From Streptomyces sp. A0958 (GTDB lineage: Bacteria > Actinomycetota > Actinomycetes > Streptomycetales > Streptomycetaceae), in contig NZ_SSBK01000038.1 of assembly GCF_004795035.1 (NCBI RefSeq), positions 1-58,697 of the forward strand: a DNA stretch of 58,697 nt. The letters run 5' to 3'. Below, piece after piece: positions 19,647-27,000 of this stretch (positions are counted from its first letter, which is position 1; the number at the start of each line of letters is the position of its first letter). The notes under the pieces are model-generated. The model was given only the letters and a program-made list of their open reading frames with translations, had not been told where the DNA came from and made no database searches. The position numbers and the translations under genes are program-made.

Positions 19647-19675
19647 TTCCATGGTGGAATAGTTCGATGATGGAA
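19647..19675. promoter_or_regulatory. Tandem operator between MFS and MarR genes
   Basis: Two 13-base sites, TTCCATGGTGGAA (19647-19659) and TTCGATGATGGAA (19663-19675), repeat with a 16-base period. The first is a near-perfect palindrome (TTCCA-TGG-TGGAA). The outer arms CCTTCCAT/ATGGAAGG also form a longer inverted repeat. Two MarR dimers could bind here and block both promoters, since the site overlaps the start of the MFS gene. Confidence 0.65.
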
Positions 19676-19745
19676 GGGTAGGCTGGGGGTAGTAGGTTGT
19701 CAAAAGTCGTGGCCGGCGCGGATGGCAGGCCCGCGGGGAGGAAAG

Positions 19746-20246
19746 GTGGCGCCGGCGGTGGAGGGATCGACACGCGATGAGGTGACTGCGCAGCGTGAAC
19801 GGCTGATCGAGGGGCTTCGGGCCTACGGCGGTCAGTTCACCGAGCTGAGCCGCCTCTTCGCCGACTGGCTGGGCCTGCACTCCACCGACGCGGCCGCCCT
19901 GCTGGAGATCGCCGCGGCGGATGAGCGGGACTCCCCGCTGTCGCCGGCCCGCCTCAGCGAACGGATCATGCTCTCCCCGAGCGCGACGACGGCCCTGCTC
20001 AACCGCCTCGAACAGGCCGGGCACATCATCCGCAGCCGGGAACACACCGACCGGCGGATCATCACCCTGCGCAGCAGCGTGGACGTCCATGAGCGCGCCG
20101 ACGAGTTCTTCCGCCCCCTGGGCGCCCGCCTCGACGCCGTCATGGCCGGGCACCCGCCAGAGGTCGTGGCCGGCTTCGAGGCCCTGCTCGCCGACCTGAG
20201 GGCAAGCATGGACACGTACATCACCGAGCGGGCCCAGAAGGCCTGA
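19746..20246 (+). CDS. MarR-family regulator
   Basis: About 166 residues with the MarR winged helix: LSPARLSERIMLSPSATTAL as the recognition unit and REHTDRRIITLR as the wing with the conserved DxR. The GTG at 19746 follows GGGGAGGAAA and is preferred to ATG 19722, which lacks a ribosome site. It is divergent from the DHA2 exporter and probably represses it and itself through the tandem operator between them, releasing DNA when a drug-like ligand binds. Confidence 0.85.
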   Translation: MAPAVEGSTRDEVTAQRERLIEGLRAYGGQFTELSRLFADWLGLHSTDAAALLEIAAADERDSPLSPARLSERIMLSPSATTALLNRLEQAGHIIRSREHTDRRIITLRSSVDVHERADEFFRPLGARLDAVMAGHPPEVVAGFEALLADLRASMDTYITERAQKA

Positions 20247-20334
20247 CGCCGGTTCGGCCCGTCTCCCCTGCCCTGGTGTGTCGGCCGGCGCTCGGTCTAC
20301 CTGCTGATCCGGGGGACGGCCCCGTCCCCCGGCT

Positions 20335-20745
20335 GCTCGGCCGGATGACCGACGACCGGGCACGGCCGGCGGGCGTCCGGAGGCGTACTGCCACCGCGAG
20401 ACGCCGGACGCGGTGCGCTGCCTCGTCGCCAACGGTGTGAAGTGGACGGCCGGGCCGGTCGATTTCCCGTACCGGCGGGCGGTCTACGACTTCTTCCGCC
20501 GCCGGCGGTCCTGCGATTACGTGCGTGAGCTGTACGAGTGCCTGCGACGTCCGGCCGGGGAGCGCGCAGGCGAAAGCGTTGGCCCGTCACGGAGTCCGGA
20601 TCGAGGTCGTGCGCCGATCCGGCGGACAACGCGGATTCGTCGTACTGGGCGCGCAGGTGAGGGGTGGAGCGAGTGCCGAGCCGGCTCTCCCGCTCGCACC
20701 ACCTCAACCGCGACCGCGAACGCCGCACCGAGGGCGCCTGACGCC
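20335..20745 (+). pseudogene. Degraded IS5-type transposase
   Basis: Two blocks of an IS5-group DDE transposase survive. The first (about 20355-20540) reads GGRPEAYCHRETPDAVRCLV, ANGVKWTAGPVDFPYRRAVY, DFFRRRRSCDYVRELYECLR, the N-terminal DUF4096-like domain. The second (about 20580-20740) reads HGVRIEVVRRSGGQRGFVVL and, after a frame change, SRSHHLNRDRERRTEGA, the region after the last catalytic acid. The middle, with the first catalytic aspartates, is deleted. Frameshifts and the lack of recognisable terminal repeats show it is inactive. It marks past insertion between the efflux module and the starch genes. Confidence 0.7.
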
Positions 20746-20863
20746 GCGGACGGTGACGCACCGGCCCCCGACACCGCACGGGGACGCTGCCGATCCCGCG
20801 GATACCACGTGACCGGCGTCCCCGACCCTCTGGCTCTGCCGGCCACCGCGCCGGCCGCGCCGC

Positions 20864-21796
20864 TCAGTCCTGCCCGTCGCCCTCCTCGAAGAGGCGCACC
20901 GTGCCGAGGATCTTGCGGATGGTGGCGTCGGGCACCTCGTCGGGCACGCCGTGCGCGCCGACGTAGGTCCACGACACGAACTTGCCCTCCGCGTTCTTGA
21001 AGGCGAACGTCACCGCCTTGCCGTCGGTGTCGCACTTGTCCTTCTTCGGCGTCCCGGACGAGGTGACGGTCACGAGGCTGCCCTCGACTCCGCTCTTCGT
21101 CCGGAACGGCTCGGGTTCACCGATCGTCAGGCGAGAGCGGTCGGGCTGGGTGTAGAGGCCGTAGACCCAGTTCTGCGCGGTGTCCTTCGCGGCTTCGTCG
21201 GCGCTCTTCGAGCTCTGTTCCCCGGTGGTTCCCGCCGAGGCGAGCGGGAAGTCCTCCTCGGTGCCGTCCTTGTCACTGTCGGACGTGCACCACCTCTCCT
21301 TGAGGACCGCCGGCGCCATCATCGCGACCAGCGGCTTCTCCGCGGGGTCGTCGTCCTCCGCGACGTAGCTCACCCAGTCCGCGGACTGCCGGGCCCAGGG
21401 GGCGGGCACGTCGAAGGTGATGCCGCGCTTGGCGTTGACCACCGTCTGCCAGCCGGGGACGAGGGGGCCCGAGCCGCCCTCGGCCGCGGGCCGGGCCGGG
21501 CCGTGCGGGCTCGCCGAGCCCGTCGGTGCCGGCTGCGGGCCCGCCTCGTCGTTCCCGTCGTCGTGGAGCACCCGGAAACCGATCACCCCGCACGCCACGA
21601 CGACGGCCAGGGAAGCGGCCACGACGGCGACCGTGGTCCGGTTGCGGGGGCGGCGGGGCGGCTCGGGAGCGTTCACGCCGAGCGTGGGAGCGGCGTGCCA
21701 GTCGGGGCTGCCCCGGCCGGGCTGTGCGGGGGCCGAACTGTGCTGTCCGCCTTGCTGGTTCGGCTGGTCGGGGGGTGACTGCTGTCCTTGCCACAT
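20864..21796 (-). CDS. Membrane-anchored extracytoplasmic protein, unknown function
   Basis: A 310-residue protein. The N-terminal ~55 residues are Pro/Gln-rich (QQSPPDQPNQQGG) and end in basic RRPRNR. One membrane helix follows (TTVAVVAASLAVVVACGVIG), then a Pro/Ser/Gly linker and a ~200-residue outside domain beginning PLVPGWQTVVNAKRGITFDV. The outside domain has a pair of cysteines (ERWCTSDSD, KDKCDTDG) that could form a disulphide. It resembles anchored Streptomyces proteins of unknown role. It ends with the acidic tail FEEGDGQD. The ATG at 21796 lacks a clear ribosome site, so the start is uncertain. Confidence 0.7.
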   Translation of the reverse strand: MWQGQQSPPDQPNQQGGQHSSAPAQPGRGSPDWHAAPTLGVNAPEPPRRPRNRTTVAVVAASLAVVVACGVIGFRVLHDDGNDEAGPQPAPTGSASPHGPARPAAEGGSGPLVPGWQTVVNAKRGITFDVPAPWARQSADWVSYVAEDDDPAEKPLVAMMAPAVLKERWCTSDSDKDGTEEDFPLASAGTTGEQSSKSADEAAKDTAQNWVYGLYTQPDRSRLTIGEPEPFRTKSGVEGSLVTVTSSGTPKKDKCDTDGKAVTFAFKNAEGKFVSWTYVGAHGVPDEVPDATIRKILGTVRLFEEGDGQD

Positions 21797-22038
21797 GGGG
21801 GACGAGCCTAATGGGCCCCGCTCGGGCTGGACGGGCCAGGGAGGGTTCAGTGACGGTTCAGGAGAGGCACCGGAGGTCGGCCCGGACGGGCCGGCGGGGA
21901 GGTGTGACCGCCGGTGCCTTCCCTGTCCATGACCGGCCCGGCCGGCCGGGCGCGTGGGGCCCGGGGTGAGCGGGACCCTCGGCCGACCGGACCGGAGTCG
22001 GGAGAAACTTAACAGTGCTGCAATGTTTTGCGTAAGTC

Positions 22039-22157
22039 CTTGCAGGAAGGAATCTGCGGTATTTCGCGGATGTGAGCAGGTGATGTCCAAAGGGTTGACC
22101 GGAACCTGGCGGACTCGTACGGTCTCCCCGCAGCAAGCTTTGCAGTCTTGCAGCAAG
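22039..22157 (+). promoter_or_regulatory. Amylase promoter and CTTGCAGCAAG operators
   Basis: A good promoter reads TTGACC (22095-22100), 17 bases, TACGGT (22118-22123), so transcription should start near 22130. Exactly there lies GCAAGCTTTGC (22133-22143) followed by the perfect 11-base palindrome CTTGCAGCAAG (22147-22157), two sites 14 bases apart. Upstream are CTTGCAGGAAG (22039-22049) and CTGCAATGTTTTGC. Repeats of this kind overlap amylase promoters in other streptomycetes and match those before malE. A MalR-type repressor bound at +1 would block initiation. The rest of the 444-base gap shows nothing further. Confidence 0.7.
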
Positions 22158-22240
22158 AACCTTCAGGGGCCTTGAGGGCAGGGCGCGTTGCCGTATGAGG
22201 CCGAACCGTCACCCGCATTTCCCCCACAGCAGGAGGAAAC

Positions 22241-23962
22241 ATGGCCAGCAGACCCTTGTCTGCCGCGCTCGCTCTGATCGCGGGAGCCGCCGCCCTCGTG
22301 GTCCCCGCCACGACGGCCGAGGCTTCCGCCCCGGGTACCAAGGACGTCACCGCCGTCCTCTTCGAGTGGAGGTTCGACTCCGTCGCCAAGGCGTGCACCG
22401 ACACCCTCGGCCCGGCCGGATACGGCTTCGTCCAGGTCTCGCCGCCGCAGGAGCACATCCAGGGCGGCCAGTGGTGGACCTCGTACCAGCCGGTCAGCTA
22501 CAAGATCGCCGGACGGCTCGGCGACCGGAACTCGTTCGCCAACATGGTGAACACCTGCCACAGCGCGGGCGTCAAGGTCGTGGCCGACTCGGTCATCAAC
22601 CACATGTCGTCGGGCTCGGGCACCGGTACGGGCGGTTCCTCGTACACGAAGTACAACTACCCCGGTCTGTACTCCTCGTACGACATGGACGACTGCACCT
22701 CCGAGATCACCAACTACGGGGACCGGTACAACGTCCAGCACTGCGAGCTCGTCGGGCTGGCCGACCTGGACACCGGTGAGGAGTACGTCCGCGGCAGGAT
22801 CGCCGGCTACCTCAACGACCTGCTCTCCCTCGGCGTCGACGGATTCCGCGTCGACGCGGCCAAGCACATGGCCGCCGCGGACCTGGCCGACATCAAGTCC
22901 CGGCTGAGCAACCCGAACGCCTACTGGAAGCAGGAGGCGATCTACGGCGCCGGCGAGGCCGTCTCGCCCGACGAGTACGCCGGCACCGGAGACGTCCAGG
23001 AGTTCCGCTACGCCCGCAGCCTCAAGCAGGTCCTCAACAACGAGAAGCTCGCCAACCTGAAGAACTTCGGTGAGGGCTGGGGCTTCATGTCGTCCTCGCA
23101 GGCCGCGGTCTTCGTCGACAACCACGACACCGAGCGCAACGGCGAGACGCTGAACTACAAGGACGGCGCCAACTACACGCTCGCCAGCGTGTTCATGCTG
23201 GCCTGGCCCTACGGCTCGCCCGACGTCCACTCCGGCTACGAGTGGTCCGACAAGGACGCGGGCCCGCCCAACGGCGGTACGGTGAACGCCTGCTACAGCG
23301 ACGGCTGGAAGTGCCAGCACGCCTGGCGAGAGATCTCCTCCATGGTCGGCTTCCGCAACGCCGCGCGCGGCGAGTCCGTCACCGACTGGTGGGACAACGG
23401 CGGCAACCAGATCGCCTTCGGCCGCGGCTCCAAGGCGTACGTCGCGATCAACCACGAGGGCTCCTCGCTGACGCGTACGTTCCAGTCCTCGCTGCCCGCC
23501 GGCGACTACTGCGACGTCCAGTCCGGCAACGGCGTCACGGTCAACGGCTCCGGCCAGTTCACCGCCACCCTGGGCGCCAACACCGCCCTGGCCCTGCACA
23601 CCGGCGCCCGCACCTGCGGTGGCGGCACGACCGGCCCGACCGACCCGACCGGCCCCGGTACGGGCACCTCCGGCGCCTCCTTCGGCGTCAACGCCACCAC
23701 CCAGCTCGGCCAGAACATCTACGTCACCGGCAACCAGTCCGCCCTCGGCAACTGGAACCCCGGCAGCGCGCTGAAGCTCGACCCGGCGACGTACCCGGTC
23801 TGGAAGCTCGACGTGAGCATGCCCGCAGGCACCTCGTTCGAGTACAAGTACATCCGCAAGGACGCGAGCGGCAACGTCACCTGGGAGAGCGGCGCGAACC
23901 GCACGGCCACGGTGCCGTCCTCCGGGAAGGTCACGCTGAACTCGGACGTCTGGCGCGGCTGA
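22241..23962 (+). CDS. Secreted alpha-amylase with CBM20
   Basis: A 573-residue extracellular GH13 alpha-amylase that cuts internal alpha-1,4 bonds of starch. The signal peptide ends near TTAEA-SAPG (about residue 29). Catalytic residues are Asp205 in GFRVDAAKH, Glu239 in GAGEAVSP and Asp296 in FVDNHDTERN. DSVINHMSSGSG is the calcium/active-site loop. After a Thr/Gly/Pro linker (~462-478) comes a starch-binding CBM20 (~480-573) with GNQSALGNWNPGSALKL and FEYKYIRKD. AGGAGG precedes the ATG. The promoter carries sites like those at malE, so it is expected to be induced by maltodextrins together with the uptake genes. Confidence 0.96.
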   Translation: MASRPLSAALALIAGAAALVVPATTAEASAPGTKDVTAVLFEWRFDSVAKACTDTLGPAGYGFVQVSPPQEHIQGGQWWTSYQPVSYKIAGRLGDRNSFANMVNTCHSAGVKVVADSVINHMSSGSGTGTGGSSYTKYNYPGLYSSYDMDDCTSEITNYGDRYNVQHCELVGLADLDTGEEYVRGRIAGYLNDLLSLGVDGFRVDAAKHMAAADLADIKSRLSNPNAYWKQEAIYGAGEAVSPDEYAGTGDVQEFRYARSLKQVLNNEKLANLKNFGEGWGFMSSSQAAVFVDNHDTERNGETLNYKDGANYTLASVFMLAWPYGSPDVHSGYEWSDKDAGPPNGGTVNACYSDGWKCQHAWREISSMVGFRNAARGESVTDWWDNGGNQIAFGRGSKAYVAINHEGSSLTRTFQSSLPAGDYCDVQSGNGVTVNGSGQFTATLGANTALALHTGARTCGGGTTGPTDPTGPGTGTSGASFGVNATTQLGQNIYVTGNQSALGNWNPGSALKLDPATYPVWKLDVSMPAGTSFEYKYIRKDASGNVTWESGANRTATVPSSGKVTLNSDVWRG

Positions 23963-23980
23963 TCCTCCCGCCCCCCACCC

Positions 23981-24014
23981 GCCGGGCGGGCCGTCCCCCA
24001 GCGGCCCGCCCGGC
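23981..24014 (+). terminator. Hairpin between amylase and pullulanase genes
   Basis: GCCGGGCGGGCCG (23981-23993) pairs perfectly with CGGCCCGCCCGGC (24002-24014) across an 8-base loop, 19 bases after the amylase stop. It may attenuate rather than end transcription, because pullulanase follows at once and I see no separate strong promoter. Confidence 0.55.
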
Positions 24015-24050
24015 CCCCGCACACCCCGTACCCCTCCGAGGAGATTCCGA

Positions 24051-27000
24051 GTGAAACGTCCGTCTCCGCGCGTGCCCGCACGCAGAACGGCGACCGCCGT
24101 CGTCGCGGCAGCCCTGTGCGCGGCCCTCGTGCCCGCGCTGCCCGCCGCCGCGGCCCGGCCGCCCGCCGCGCCCTCGGACGCCGAGCTGGCCGCCCAGCCC
24201 GCCCGGCACGACCTGACCCGCGAGCAGTTCTACTTCGTCATGCCCGACCGGTTCGCCAACGGCGACATGCGCAACGACCGCGGCGGGCTGACCGGCTCCC
24301 GGCTGGAGACCGGGTACGACCCCACCGACAAGGGGTTCTACCAGGGCGGCGACCTCAAGGGGCTGACCAGCAGACTCGACTACATCAAGGGGCTCGGCAC
24401 CACCGCCATCTGGCTCGCGCCGATCTTCGAGAACCGGCCCGTCCAGGGCACCGGCGGGGACGCCTCGGCCGGCTACCACGGCTACTGGATCACCGACTTC
24501 ACCCAGGTCGACCCGCACTTCGGCACCAACGCCGACCTGACGAAGCTGATCGACAAGGCCCACCGCAAGGGCATGAAGGTCTTCTTCGACGTCATCACCA
24601 ACCACACCGCCGACACCGTCGACTACGCCGAGAAGACCTACGGCTACAGGTCCAAGGGCGCCTACCCCTACCTCGACCGCGACGGCCGCCCCTTCGACGA
24701 CAGCGCGGGCATGGCGGAGGTGGACGCCGACTCCTTCCCGTACAAGCCGGTGACCAGCGGCGGGAAGACGCCGTCCTGGCTCAACGACCCGACGATGTAC
24801 CACAACCGCGGTGACTCGACCTATGCCGGCGAGTCCACCACGTACGGCGACTTCTCCGGTCTGGACGACCTGTGGACCGAGCGGCCCGAGGTCGTCTCCG
24901 GCATGGAGAAGATCTACGAGAAGTGGGTCCGCGACTTCGATATCGACGGGTTCCGGATCGACACCGTCAAACACGTCGACATGGACTTCTGGACCCAGTG
25001 GGCGACCGCGCTCGACGCCTACGCGGCCAAGCACGGGCGCAAGGACTTCTTCATGTTCGGCGAGGTCTACTCCGCCGACACCGCCGTCACCTCGCCCTAC
25101 GTCACCCAGGGCCGGCTGGACGCCACGCTCGACTTCCCGTTCCAGGAGGCGGCCCGCCAGTACGCCTCGCAGGGCGCCCCGGCATCCAAGCTCGCCGCCG
25201 TCTTCGGCGACGACTACCGGTACACCACCGACAAGGCCAACGCCTACGAGCAGGTGACCTTCCTCGGCAACCACGACATGGGCCGCATCGGTACCTTCCT
25301 CAAGCAGGACAACCCGAAGGCCGGTGACGCCGAACTCGTCAAGCGCGCCGAACTCGCCAACGAGCTGATGTTCCTCAGCCGCGGCAACCCCGTCGTCTAC
25401 TACGGCGACGAGCAGGGCTTCACGGGCGACGGCGGCGACAAGGACGCCCGCCAGACGATGTTCGCCTCGAAGACCGCCGACTACCTGGACGACGACGAGC
25501 TGGGCACCGACCGCACGCACGCCTCCGACGCGTACGACGTGAAGCACCCGCTCTACCGCAACATCGCCGCCCTCTCCGAGCTGACCCGGAACAACCCGGC
25601 GCTGCGCGACGGCGTCCAGACCGAGCGGTACGCCGAGGGTTCCCTCTACGCCTTCTCCCGCACGGACCCCGAGCGCCCCAACGAGTACGTCGTCGCCACC
25701 AACAACGGCACGAAGGCGAAGACCGTCGAGCTGCCCACCGAGTCCGCCCGGGTGGACTTCCGCACCCTGTACGGCGGTTCCGGCACGGTCCGCAGCGGCG
25801 CCGACACGAAGATCAAGGTCACCGTCCCCGCCCTGTCGAGCATCGTGCTCCGCGCCGCGAAGCCCCTGGGCGCCCCCGCCGCGAAACCCGAGGTCTCCCT
25901 GAAGGCACCGGCCGCCGGCGCCACCGGCACCGTCGAGCTGACCGCCGACGTGTCCGGCGGCTCCCTCAACCGCGTCGTCTTCGCCGCCCAGACCGGCAAC
26001 GGCAAGTGGACCACCCTCGGCACCGCCGACCACGCCCCGTACAAGGTCACCCAGACGCTCAGCGACAAGACGGCCGCCGGAACGCCGCTGCGTTACAAGG
26101 CCGTGGTGGTCGACCGCACCGGCCGCACCGCGAGCGCGCTCGCCTCGTCCACCGCCGGACAGGCACCCGCCCCCGCCAAGCCCGTCGCCGTCGAGCGCGA
26201 CTACGCCGTCGTCCACTACAAGAGGGCCGACGGCGACTACGACGGATGGCAGATCAAGTCCGGCGAGGCCACCGCGGACTTCACCGGGCGGGACGCCTAC
26301 GGCGCGTTCGCCTGGATCAAGGTGCCCGAGGACGCCGCCACCGTCCCGTACACCGTCGAGAAGTCCGGCACGGTCGACGGGCCCGAGCGCACCGTCGACC
26401 TCGCGAGGACCGGCCAGGTCTGGATCGAGCAGGGCGAGCACGGCCAGGCCGATACCGCCCCCGACGGTGCCTACCCCGCCCAGGACACCGGTAAGGCCGT
26501 CCTGCACTACTACCGGGCCGACGGCGACTACGACGGCTGGGGGCTGCACACCTGGACCGGCGCGAAGGAGCCCACCGACTGGGCCAAGCCGCTCCAGCCG
26601 GTGAAGAAGGACGCGTCCGGGCTCACCTTCGAGGTCCCGCTCACCGACGGGGCCACCTCGCTCAGCTACATCCTGCACCGGGGCGACGAGAAGGACCTGC
26701 CCAGCGACCAGTCGCTCGACATCGCGAGCTACGGCCACGAGGTGTGGCTGCTCGGCGGCGCGGCCGGCTACCTCCTCCCGCAGGCCGGCGGCGTCCCCAC
26801 GCCCGACCTCACCAAGGCCGAGGCGCAGTGGATCGACGCCGACACCGTCGTCTGGAAGGTGAAGGCCACCGAGGCCACCAGCCAGCAGCTCGTCTACGCC
26901 GAAAAGGGCGGCATCTCCGTCGTGGACGGGGCCCTGAGCGACGAGGGCCGGTGGCTGCGGCTCACCCCCTCGGCGCTGAGTGACGCCCAGAAGGCGAAGT

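Noticed and set aside
19638..20432. Long upstream extension of the MFS frame
   Set aside because: It would run antisense through the MarR gene and the operator. The ATG at 19637 with GGAAGG fits the family start.
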